Under the pieces are notes generated by a model. The model had not been told where the DNA came from and searched no databases. It was given only the letters and a program-made list of their open reading frames with translations. A DNA stretch of 13,312 nucleotides from NCBI GenBank assembly GCA_900549375.1, contig URNY01000073.1:1-13312 (forward strand), read 5' to 3'. This document shows, piece by piece, positions 1 through 6,029 of the stretch (positions are counted from its first letter, which is position 1; every line of letters starts with the position of its first letter). The position numbers and the translations under genes are program-made. The stretch comes from an uncultured Bacteroidales bacterium. Lineage in GTDB: Bacteria > Bacteroidota > Bacteroidia > Bacteroidales > Muribaculaceae.

Positions 1-591
1 CGTAGGCGCCAGATATTTGATAGATGAGGTCACCACTCCGTCCACAACATAGAGCGGATCGTTGTCGCCGTTGAAGGAGGAGGCTCCGCGGATGCGGATG
101 GAGGGCTCGGAACCGGGAACGCCCGTTCCTTGCACCACCTGCACTCCGGAGGCCTTTCCCTGCAGGGCCTGGCCGGCGGTGACTATGGGACGGTTCTGGA
201 AATCTTTCTTATCGATGGTGGAGATGGCTGTGGTCACATCGCGGCGTTTCACCTGGCCGTAGCCGATCACCACCACTTCGTCGAGCATGGCCTGGTCCTC
301 CTTGAGCACGATCCGCACCTCCGGAGCGGCTTTCGCCTCAACGCTCGTGTAACCCACTGACGTCACCACCAGACGCGCGCCCTTCTCGGCCATAAGGGTG
401 AATTCCCCTTCGAGACCGGTGGCGGCTCCCACTGTGGTGCCTTTCACTAATACGGTGGCTCCGATCACGGGCTCACCGGCTTCATCGACCACCGTTCCTT
501 TCACGGTTATCGGAGAGGCCGAGGCGGCCAACGTCACCGACACCATCAGCGTCAGCATCAGAAGCAGCCTTGAAATCAGGTTAGTTTTCAT
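1..591 (-). CDS. SusC/RagA-family TonB-linked outer membrane protein, N-terminal part (truncated by window)
   Basis: This is the first 197 codons of a TonB-dependent receptor; the rest lies beyond base 1. The family imports glycans or peptides across the outer membrane with a SusD-type lipoprotein lid. The translation starts MKTNLISRLLLMLTLM with a signal peptide to about residue 25. A carboxypeptidase-regulatory-like beta domain follows (about 28-98: KGTVVDEAGEPVIGATV and the GYTSVE segment), then the hallmark LDEVVVIGYG (103-112), then the start of the plug domain with QALQGKASGVQV (141-152), IRIRGASS (165-172) and YVVDGV (181-186). The ATG at 591 is the only start that gives a complete signal peptide. 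It follows the DUF6377 gene in the same direction, with a 201-base gap holding a -7 box and a palindromic element. A susD gene would be expected past base 1. The family is certain; the substrate is unknown. Confidence 0.96.
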   Translation of the reverse strand, partial: MKTNLISRLLLMLTLMVSVTLAASASPITVKGTVVDEAGEPVIGATVLVKGTTVGAATGLEGEFTLMAEKGARLVVTSVGYTSVEAKAAPEVRIVLKEDQAMLDEVVVIGYGQVKRRDVTTAISTIDKKDFQNRPIVTAGQALQGKASGVQVVQGTGVPGSEPSIRIRGASSFNGDNDPLYVVDGVVTSSIKYLAPT

Positions 592-628
592 GAAATTTGA
601 AGATTTTAATTATTGTTCGTTTCATTTA

Positions 629-645
629 GCGGCATCTGCCGCAGT
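629..645 (-). promoter_or_regulatory. Shared 17-base element with palindromic core, copy in the susC leader
   Basis: On the minus strand this reads ACTGCGGCAGATGCCGC, with core GCGGCA-GA-TGCCGC. The same 17 bases occur at 2520-2536, just upstream of the DUF6377 gene. Here the element lies 38 bases upstream of the susC ATG and downstream of the predicted -7 box, so it would be in the 5' leader. It could be a protein operator or a small RNA hairpin. The repetition and the palindrome are seen directly; the regulatory role is inferred. Confidence 0.5.
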
Positions 646-670
646 GGAATCGCAGGAAACCATCTACCTG

Positions 671-678
671 CAAATTTA
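671..678 (-). promoter_or_regulatory. Bacteroidetes -7 box for susC
   Basis: On the minus strand this reads TAAATTTG and matches TAnnTTTG, the -7 consensus of the Bacteroidetes primary sigma factor. It would place the transcript start near 664 and give a leader of about 70 bases containing the palindromic element. No TTTG -33 box is visible at the usual spacing. Confidence 0.5.
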
Positions 679-792
679 TGGCGGTTTCTCTCTGCGCGAT
701 TCTCAGGGTAAATATACCGGGTAAATCAATGCAATCGTTTTATCTCTGGTTGTCAAAACATTGCCTTCACCGACACCACTCCCGCGAGTAAA

Positions 793-2502
793 CTATTCAA
801 TCACCACATGGCCGAGAGTCTTGACGGCTTCGATGAACTTGTCTTTGGGAAGAATAGCCTTGTTGCGTGTGCGGAAGCGATAGTTGTAGACGGTCTGCGC
901 CGAGCAATGCAGGAAATCGGCAATTTTCACACTGTCGGTGATGCCGAGGCGCACAAGCGCATAGATGCGCAATTCCATCGAGAGCAGCTCTCCCTCTTTG
1001 GGAAGCAATTCCTGCCCCGGCTGGAGAAGGTTGTTGAAATCAGTGATAAACTGCGGATACAGATGCAGGAAGATCGCGTCAAAATTCGCGTAGAAATCTT
1101 TCATGGCATCTTTCTCCAGAGTCTTCCCCTCGGTAAGATTGCGGATATCGTCCCATTGCATCACTTTTGCCTTCCGGTTGATAGTGCGCCGGAAATCGTC
1201 CATATGCTTGATAAACTGGGAGCAGAGCGAGAAGGCATAGCCCACGTATTCCTCTTTGACATAGTTCGATTCGTTCAGCTCGGCATTAGCCTGTTTGAGC
1301 TGGCGGTTGAGCGATGTCAGCCGGTCGTTCATCTCGGAAAGCTCCTCTTTGGCCTTGGAAAGTTCGGCGACGCGAGCGTTGAGCAGCAGGTTTCTCTCGT
1401 CAAGTTCGCGACGGGCCGCTTTGAGATGGCGCATCTCCCGGATAATCACGGCCACAGCCACTCCGAACCCGATACTGAGCAGACTCACCAGGATGAGGAA
1501 GATGCGTCGCATCCTCTCCTGCGACCGGAGCTTCTCCTGATAGGCGGCGTTGATCTTATGCTGCAGAGGGGCGATGGTGCTTGCCCTGACCCGGTTGGGA
1601 TATTTAAGGGCGGCCTCCATGCAATAGCCTATGTAATTGTGGGCGCGTTCCACATCCCCCTCTTCGAGACAGAGCATGGCCAGTCGCTGCAGCGAGGCTA
1701 TGTCGCGGTTGCAGAGCTGGACGTCGGTTATGGCCGACATAGCCACATAGCGCATGCCGTTCTCCTTGTCGCCGTTTTTGAGATAGAGACATCCGAGGAT
1801 ATAGGCGTTCTTTGCATCGTCGGGCGTCGAGAGTGCCGATGAATCCACCACCTTCCTGACCTTGGTTATGAATTCATTGCGCTTCTTTTCGGAAGCGCCG
1901 AGAAGACTCCAGCCACGATACCACAGATACTCATGGTCGTCCTCGGGCAGAATCGATATGAGCGAGTCCTTATACTGGTTCGACTTGTCGAAATATACGT
2001 TGGCCCCTATCGGATTGATACGTGCATAGTTGGCCATGTGGTCGTAAAGATAGGCCATCTGCGCGTAATATTCCTTCTTCAGCGCCCCGGGCACCTTCCC
2101 CCCTTCAAGTCCGCGCATTTCGGCGGCGGCTTCCATCAGCAGACCCGAGGCCGCAAGCAGGAACGACCTCTTTATCCTCAGGTCAGCAATAGCTGTGGAA
2201 TCGCCGTTGGCCACAGCTATGTTCCGGCTGCGGTCCAGACAGTTCATGGCCGAGTCGATGCTGCGCCTCGAGAAGATATCATAGAGCATCATGTTGGCGC
2301 GGTAGCGTTCTTCGTCATTGCGGGCCTGACGCAGTTTCTGCCTGTAATCCTCGATCATGAATTCCTGCTTTTTCTCCAGACTCACGCGGTCGTCGAGCAG
2401 CGAGTCGAGATATTGCAGGAGATTCTCGTTGGAGGGAGCGGCATGTATCTGCGCGAAGGCCGAGGCCGCGAGCAGAAGCATCAGGTGGCGGAGTAGTTTC
2501 AT
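793..2502 (-). CDS. DUF6377 membrane-bound TPR/coiled-coil protein with C-terminal helix-turn-helix, putative regulator of the adjacent SusC locus
   Basis: This is a 569-residue protein. The layout is a signal peptide (MKLLRHLMLLLAASAFAQ, cleaved near 21), a helical repeat region resembling TPRs (about 35-320, probably periplasmic), one transmembrane helix (about 333-355, IFLILVSLLSIGFGVAVAVI), a charged coiled coil (about 358-414), a cytoplasmic domain, and a LuxR/GerE-like helix-turn-helix (about 507-548, with VKIADFLHCSAQTVYNYRFRTRNK). DUF6377 proteins of this design are often encoded beside susC/susD genes, which suggests they sense something in the periplasm and regulate those genes; that role is inference. 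The start at 2502 gives a clean signal peptide; an in-frame ATG at 2526 adds eight residues and overlaps the palindromic element. The gene is 51 bases after the DUF4886 gene and directly upstream of susC, all on one strand. Confidence 0.88.
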   Translation of the reverse strand: MKLLRHLMLLLAASAFAQIHAAPSNENLLQYLDSLLDDRVSLEKKQEFMIEDYRQKLRQARNDEERYRANMMLYDIFSRRSIDSAMNCLDRSRNIAVANGDSTAIADLRIKRSFLLAASGLLMEAAAEMRGLEGGKVPGALKKEYYAQMAYLYDHMANYARINPIGANVYFDKSNQYKDSLISILPEDDHEYLWYRGWSLLGASEKKRNEFITKVRKVVDSSALSTPDDAKNAYILGCLYLKNGDKENGMRYVAMSAITDVQLCNRDIASLQRLAMLCLEEGDVERAHNYIGYCMEAALKYPNRVRASTIAPLQHKINAAYQEKLRSQERMRRIFLILVSLLSIGFGVAVAVIIREMRHLKAARRELDERNLLLNARVAELSKAKEELSEMNDRLTSLNRQLKQANAELNESNYVKEEYVGYAFSLCSQFIKHMDDFRRTINRKAKVMQWDDIRNLTEGKTLEKDAMKDFYANFDAIFLHLYPQFITDFNNLLQPGQELLPKEGELLSMELRIYALVRLGITDSVKIADFLHCSAQTVYNYRFRTRNKAILPKDKFIEAVKTLGHVVIE

Positions 2503-2519
2503 GGTGGTGTAAGTATGGC

Positions 2520-2536
2520 GCGGCATCTGCCGCAGT
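2520..2536 (-). promoter_or_regulatory. Shared 17-base element with palindromic core, copy upstream of the DUF6377 gene
   Basis: This is an exact copy of the element at 629-645. It ends 17 bases before the DUF6377 start codon and lies in the 51-base gap after the DUF4886 gene. A second small repeat, TTATCAAAGC, occurs twice just beside it (2537-2546 and 2551-2560). If the DUF6377 protein binds this site, it would control both itself and susC. Confidence 0.5.
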
Positions 2537-2553
2537 TTATCAAAGCTTTCTTA

Positions 2554-3939
2554 TCAAAGCGAGGAGAGGTCGGTCACGACGAAGGGCGCGTTCACTGCCT
2601 CGTGCGCGGCGCGACGGGCTATGGGCGCGTTGGTGTCGTCGACGGGCGTCGAGTACTCGCCGTTTTTGTTGCTCGACACGGAATAGCGCCAGGGGCAGGC
2701 ATCGGTGGTGCGGCCTGTCAACGGGGTTATCAGTGTCTCGAATACGGCACATGCGGCGGCATAACGGCTTATGCCGTAGTCCATGTGGTAGCTGTCGCGG
2801 GTGAGCTGCATTCCGTTGTCGACGTTGAGCGAGGTGGTGCGCAGGTTCTCGAGCACGGCACCCGTGGAGATCACGATGTCGGCGGCGGTCTCCTCAACCA
2901 CTTTCTGCGCCACGTGCGTCGTGGTGGCGAACATCGTGGCCCTGTTGTCGTTGAAATTGCTCTTGAGAACATTCGAGCCGTTGCTGTAGGTCTGGGCCAT
3001 GATGTATGCGATGGTCGGGCGATGGTCGGGCTGCGCCTTCCATATCCTGTCGATCAGTCCGTTGAGGGACGCCTTAAGGGTGCCCGGCCATTCCCAGCCC
3101 TCTTTGCGCCCGGTGTGTTCCTGAATCACCACAATGTCCCATACGCGCTCCGCAAGCGCTTTGGCCGGAGAGTCGTCGAGACTTTCGTTGTCGCGCCACT
3201 CCTTGTCGCCGGGATGGCTGTGACGCATAGCGCAGATTCCATTCTTGTCGAAATTCGCGAGATATTCCGGGAGTGTGTAGCCTCCGTGGAAAAGACGGAT
3301 CATGTGCACGTTGTCGATGCCGGAGGCTGTGAGCATCCCGGGAAGATGCTGGGTGGCGTCTTGGGTGAAACTGTTTCCTATGAAGAGGATATTGATTTCG
3401 CCGTCACCCTTCTCAAGAGGAGGGTTATAGGGTCGGTAAACCTCGCTGCCCCAGGTCCGCGCACCGTCGGCGAAACAGAAATAGAGATGCTTGCGGGCGT
3501 TGATCACGCAGAGCAGTCCGTCGCCGGCCTTCACGCCCATATCTGTTCCGTTGAGTGTGAGATTGCCGTCGGAGCCTATGCCGGCCGAAGGAGCGTTGTT
3601 CCGGATATCCTTCGGCGTCTCTGTCTTGCTGAGCTGACCGTTGACCGTCCAGTAGGGATTGGTGACATTCACCGTCAGATAAGGCACACCGTTCCGGGCT
3701 ACAGAGAGTTTCTCGCCGGAAACCGATGATGCCGTAATGCCTGTGGAGCTTACATTAAACGATTTGCAATAATCGCCGGCGTCAGTCCGCTCCGCGATGA
3801 AATCTTTCAACGCGGCATAGTCAGCCGTCGGAGCATCCGAACCGTGATCGGGAGCATCGGGGCCGTCGCCGTTATTGCCACAAGCGGCGGTTGCGACTGC
3901 CAGGAGAAGCAACAGGAATATATTCTTAAGAGTTTTCAT
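2554..3939 (-). CDS. DUF4886 SGNH-hydrolase-type lipoprotein
   Basis: This is a 461-residue secreted lipoprotein. The signal peptide ends at Cys20 (ATAAC-GNNGDG), followed by a low-complexity Asp/Gly/Pro linker. The middle part (about 40-175) is beta-rich and may resemble DUF4988, but I am not sure of that. The C-terminal part is DUF4886, an SGNH/GDSL-like hydrolase fold: LFIGNSFTQD (185-194, with Ser190 the expected nucleophile), HGGYTLPEY around Gly219-220, VIQEHTG (271-277) and RDSYHMDYG (381-389, with Asp382 and His385 matching the DxxH block). Family members are thought to be esterases, possibly acting on glycans; the substrate cannot be read from sequence. The start at 3939 is preferred because an upstream in-frame ATG at 3951 lies inside the -7 box. 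It precedes the DUF6377 gene and susC on the same strand, so a role in glycan deacylation is plausible. Confidence 0.85.
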   Translation of the reverse strand: MKTLKNIFLLLLLAVATAACGNNGDGPDAPDHGSDAPTADYAALKDFIAERTDAGDYCKSFNVSSTGITASSVSGEKLSVARNGVPYLTVNVTNPYWTVNGQLSKTETPKDIRNNAPSAGIGSDGNLTLNGTDMGVKAGDGLLCVINARKHLYFCFADGARTWGSEVYRPYNPPLEKGDGEINILFIGNSFTQDATQHLPGMLTASGIDNVHMIRLFHGGYTLPEYLANFDKNGICAMRHSHPGDKEWRDNESLDDSPAKALAERVWDIVVIQEHTGRKEGWEWPGTLKASLNGLIDRIWKAQPDHRPTIAYIMAQTYSNGSNVLKSNFNDNRATMFATTTHVAQKVVEETAADIVISTGAVLENLRTTSLNVDNGMQLTRDSYHMDYGISRYAAACAVFETLITPLTGRTTDACPWRYSVSSNKNGEYSTPVDDTNAPIARRAAHEAVNAPFVVTDLSSL

Positions 3940-3948
3940 GATGTTTGC

Positions 3949-3956
3949 CAAAGATA
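3949..3956 (-). promoter_or_regulatory. Bacteroidetes -7 box for the DUF4886 gene
   Basis: On the minus strand this reads TATCTTTG, a match to TAnnTTTG. It ends only 9 bases before the ATG at 3939, so the transcript would have almost no leader. It argues against the longer start at 3951. No -33 TTTG is seen. Confidence 0.55.
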
Positions 3957-3992
3957 CGAATAAGGTTTTGAAGTATAGGTTTCAGAAGTGTT

Positions 3993-4043
3993 AAAAAGCT
4001 GCTTATAGCGCAGGAAACATGTTCCTGCCGCTATAAACAGCTT
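3993..4043 (-). terminator. Intrinsic terminator after the 4060-5238 gene
   Basis: Arms 4021-4043 and 3996-4018 are nearly perfect inverted repeats of about 23 bases, with one T-C difference and one single-base bulge, separated by two bases. On the minus strand the hairpin is followed at once by TTTTT (3997-3993). It begins 17 bases past the stop codon of the 392-residue protein, which fits a strong Rho-independent terminator. It separates that gene from the DUF4886 transcript. Confidence 0.9.
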
Positions 4044-4059
4044 TGTCGAAATATCTCAT

Positions 4060-5238
4060 TTATTTGAGAATCACTTTGCTTACCTTCGAGCCGCAACGGC
4101 GGATGAAGATGCCATTTTCGGGGTTGGCCACTTTCACGCCCTGAAGGTTGAAATATTCCACAGGAGCATTTTCAGCCTCTATCTCGACACCTTTCGACTG
4201 GGAGGGAACGGTCTTGGTGAGAGTCAGCACGCTTGTGTGAGTATTGAGCGAAAGCGTATAGGTGCCTTTGAGATTTGCTTTGATCGGAAGACATATCTCT
4301 GTCTGGTTGGCATCTTTGGTAACCTTGCCGTCGGCACCGATCGTACGGTGGTCGGAACGCATGTCATGGAAGCCTGCAAGTTGCACGGTGATAGGATTGC
4401 CGGCTTCGGCAGCCGCCGGAGCCGCCGGTTCGAAGATTGGTTCCTGTCCGGCTGTGAAACCATAGTAGGGACGTCCGGAGCGACCGCGGATCTTGAATTC
4501 CTTCACGCCCTCTTCCTGCCCGAAATCATAGCTTTCCAGAACATAGACGCCGGCATTGTCGGGATGTGTGAAATGATATGTCTCGTCAGGAATCTCCCAT
4601 TTGTTCACTCCGTTCTTCAATTCATCGGTCTTGTGCCCGATTCCAAACGTGCGCCATTTGGTCGGCGTGCCTGTAACCTTGATCTTGTTTTCGGCAGGCC
4701 AGAAGGTGACGGTGCACTCGGTAAGTTCGCAGACACCTCCCGCGAACTGGAACTCGCCCGGTGTAAGGCCGTTCTCCTTCACGCCATCGGCAAAGGATAT
4801 AGTGTTGCCTTTGGGGCCGTCTTCCCTGACATCGAGAAGACTGTGGCAATTGCTTTTGGCACCGATCTGATAGAACCAGGCTTCAGTAGCGCTTAGTTTC
4901 AGTTCCTCAAGCTTGGCTTTGGTTGCCTCGTCGGTAGGCTGACCCTCAGCATTGAACTTGGCGATGAGCTTGAAACCGGTGTTGCCGAGCGTGCCGTCGG
5001 CTTTCTCGGTGAGGGTAACGATTTTCTTCGGATGGCAAGAATACGATCCGTCGCCGTTGGCGGTCATGTCCTCCCCTTTGTAAGAGAGATTCTTCTTTGC
5101 CGCTGTACCGGTCAGATTCATCTGGGTGGCGGTTCCGTCGGCTGCCTCGCCGATATAGAGGAGGTGGTAGGACACTTCGGCCTGACTTGCAAGAGCGAGA
5201 GTCATGGCAGTACCAAGAAAGAGTAATTTTCGCTTCAT
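4060..5238 (-). CDS. Secreted protein of unknown function with a Bacteroidales-type C-terminal tail
   Basis: I do not recognise a named family for this 392-residue protein. It starts with a signal peptide (MKRKLLFLGTAMTLALASQA, cleaved before EVSYH) and has no lipobox Cys, so it should reach the periplasm or beyond. The body is beta-rich with several blocks that could be Ig-like or SusE/SusF-like modules, for example FWPAENKIKVTGTPTKW and the late TYTLSLNTHTSVLTLTK, plus a Pro/Ala/Glu linker near PIFEPAAPAAAEA. The last 35 residues (EYFNLQGVKVANPENGIFIRR onward, ending VSKVILK) match a tail common on secreted Bacteroidales proteins and resemble a short type-A T9SS sorting tail; whether it works as one is unknown. 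It is a single-gene unit, with a -7 box at 5339-5346 and a strong terminator. Glycan binding is only a guess from its neighbours. Confidence 0.8.
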   Translation of the reverse strand: MKRKLLFLGTAMTLALASQAEVSYHLLYIGEAADGTATQMNLTGTAAKKNLSYKGEDMTANGDGSYSCHPKKIVTLTEKADGTLGNTGFKLIAKFNAEGQPTDEATKAKLEELKLSATEAWFYQIGAKSNCHSLLDVREDGPKGNTISFADGVKENGLTPGEFQFAGGVCELTECTVTFWPAENKIKVTGTPTKWRTFGIGHKTDELKNGVNKWEIPDETYHFTHPDNAGVYVLESYDFGQEEGVKEFKIRGRSGRPYYGFTAGQEPIFEPAAPAAAEAGNPITVQLAGFHDMRSDHRTIGADGKVTKDANQTEICLPIKANLKGTYTLSLNTHTSVLTLTKTVPSQSKGVEIEAENAPVEYFNLQGVKVANPENGIFIRRCGSKVSKVILK

Positions 5239-5338
5239 AATTAAGCAATGTTTTAAGGTTAATATTGTTGTTTTGTTATTGTCGTGTCATACTTTTCAGG
5301 TCTGTGACTGTGGCAGCGCATAGTGTGTGCGGACAAGA

Positions 5339-5346
5339 CAAAATTA
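5339..5346 (-). promoter_or_regulatory. Bacteroidetes -7 box for the 4060-5238 gene
   Basis: On the minus strand this reads TAATTTTG and matches TAnnTTTG. It predicts a start near 5332 and a leader of about 94 bases. A -33 TTTG is not found at the expected distance. Confidence 0.45.
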
Positions 5347-5556
5347 TATTCTTTCCCACTTACCTTCATCTCAGAGTAAAACCGCAAAGTAAGTTTTTTA
5401 TAACGTTTTCCAAATCTCAACTTATTATTCACCAATATATTCCCGAATAATCACATCGGCTGCAAAGTAACCTTTCGCCCTTGCATCAGGACCTTTCCCC
5501 AAATGTTTACATCGACTTTTTCTTTGCGCGATAGCGCTCATGTCGCGTTTTTTATT

Positions 5557-5564
5557 TAAATTTG
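5557..5564 (+). promoter_or_regulatory. Bacteroidetes -7 box for the small acidic protein
   Basis: This reads TAAATTTG, a match to TAnnTTTG. A start near 5571 would give a leader of about 30 bases containing the CGTAATTATT tandem repeat, then the ATG at 5601. It supports the 5601 ORF over the overlapping frames. Confidence 0.5.
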
Positions 5565-5600
5565 GGAATAAACTTTATGTCGTAATTATTCGTAATTATT

Positions 5601-5924
5601 ATGTCGTTCTTTGGTACCATCAGGAAGGTGTTTCTCTACAGTATAATTTATCGGGCGATATTCGGCTCAGACAGCTCCCGCCGCACGCCCCGACGCGACT
5701 GTGGCAGTCCCGATGGATTCCACGGGGTGGACGACTGCCGCGACGATTACGACTACGACTACGACCGCGGCTACGAGTCGGGGCTCGGCTTCCGCGAAGA
5801 ACTCGACGAGGAATTCGACTACGATGACACCCCCGGCTATTACGACCGTTTCGGTAATGGCTTCGACAGCGACGGCTTCGATGACGGCTTCGCCGATGGT
5901 TTTGGCCATGACGACGACCTGTAG
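5601..5924 (+). CDS. Small acidic Asp/Gly/Tyr-rich protein of unknown function
   Basis: This is a 107-residue ORF I cannot assign to a family. The N-terminus (MSFFGTIRKVFLYSIIYRAIFG) is hydrophobic to amphipathic with two early basic residues and could be a weak membrane anchor. After an Arg-rich turn (SSRRTPRRD) the remaining two thirds are dominated by Asp, Gly, Tyr and Phe, with repeated patterns such as DYDYDYDRGY and GFDDGFADGFG. This composition suggests a disordered, possibly metal-binding tail. The frame is preferred over three overlapping ORFs because a -7 box sits at the right distance and its codons end mostly in C or G, like the neighbouring genes. The stop TAG (5922-5924) lies inside a dispersed palindromic repeat, so the original C-terminus may have been cut. 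It lies 105 bases before the serine dehydratase gene. Confidence 0.55.
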   Translation: MSFFGTIRKVFLYSIIYRAIFGSDSSRRTPRRDCGSPDGFHGVDDCRDDYDYDYDRGYESGLGFREELDEEFDYDDTPGYYDRFGNGFDSDGFDDGFADGFGHDDDL

Positions 5925-5950
5925 GGACGCGATATATCGCGTCCGCCGCG
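5920..5950. repeat. Dispersed palindromic repeat, copy 1
   Basis: A 31-base unit begins TGTAGGGACGCG and contains the perfect 20-base palindrome GGACGCGATATATCGCGTCC (5925-5944), then a CCGCG tail. It recurs at 11949-11979 with one mismatch, and related hairpins lie at 11878-11907 and 13221-13247. It looks like a REP- or MITE-like intergenic element. It supplies the stop codon of the acidic ORF. Confidence 0.85.
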
Positions 5951-5984
5951 TCAATGCATCTACCGCGTCAATGCGTCCACCGCG
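5942..5984. repeat. 17-base tandem repeat, about 2.5 copies
   Basis: The units are TCCGCCGCGTCAATGCA (5942-5958), TCTACCGCGTCAATGCG (5959-5975) and a partial TCCACCGCG (5976-5984). The first unit overlaps the right end of the palindromic repeat, so the array probably grew from the repeat's CCGCG tail. Confidence 0.8.
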
Positions 5985-6029
5985 CTATCCCTCCTCATAT
6001 CAATGTTCTCGATCTTAAGGTAAAAAAAT

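Larger units (their letters stand above)
5239..5600. other. Divergent intergenic region with a promoter for each side
   Basis: This AT-rich gap lies between the minus-strand secreted protein and the plus-strand acidic small protein. It holds one -7 box on each strand (5339-5346 and 5557-5564) and a perfect 10-base tandem repeat, CGTAATTATT twice at 5581-5600, directly before the acidic ORF. I see no tRNA, riboswitch or convincing small ORF in the rest. Confidence 0.6.

Noticed and set aside
808..1842. Open frame of 344 codons on the plus strand
   Set aside because: It is a shadow of the DUF6377 gene, which has a signal peptide, transmembrane helix and helix-turn-helix in order.
2515..3729. 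Open frame of 404 codons on the plus strand
   Set aside because: It is antisense to the DUF4886 lipoprotein gene, whose signal peptide and SGNH motifs are clear; the plus-strand product shows no recognisable motif.
5701..6018. Thr/Ala/Ser-rich frame overlapping the acidic ORF, and the antisense Val/Ala-rich frame 5667-5954
   Set aside because: Both are low-complexity readings of the same GAC/GAT/TAC-rich DNA; neither has a promoter-like box or RBS, while the 5601 frame has a -7 box.
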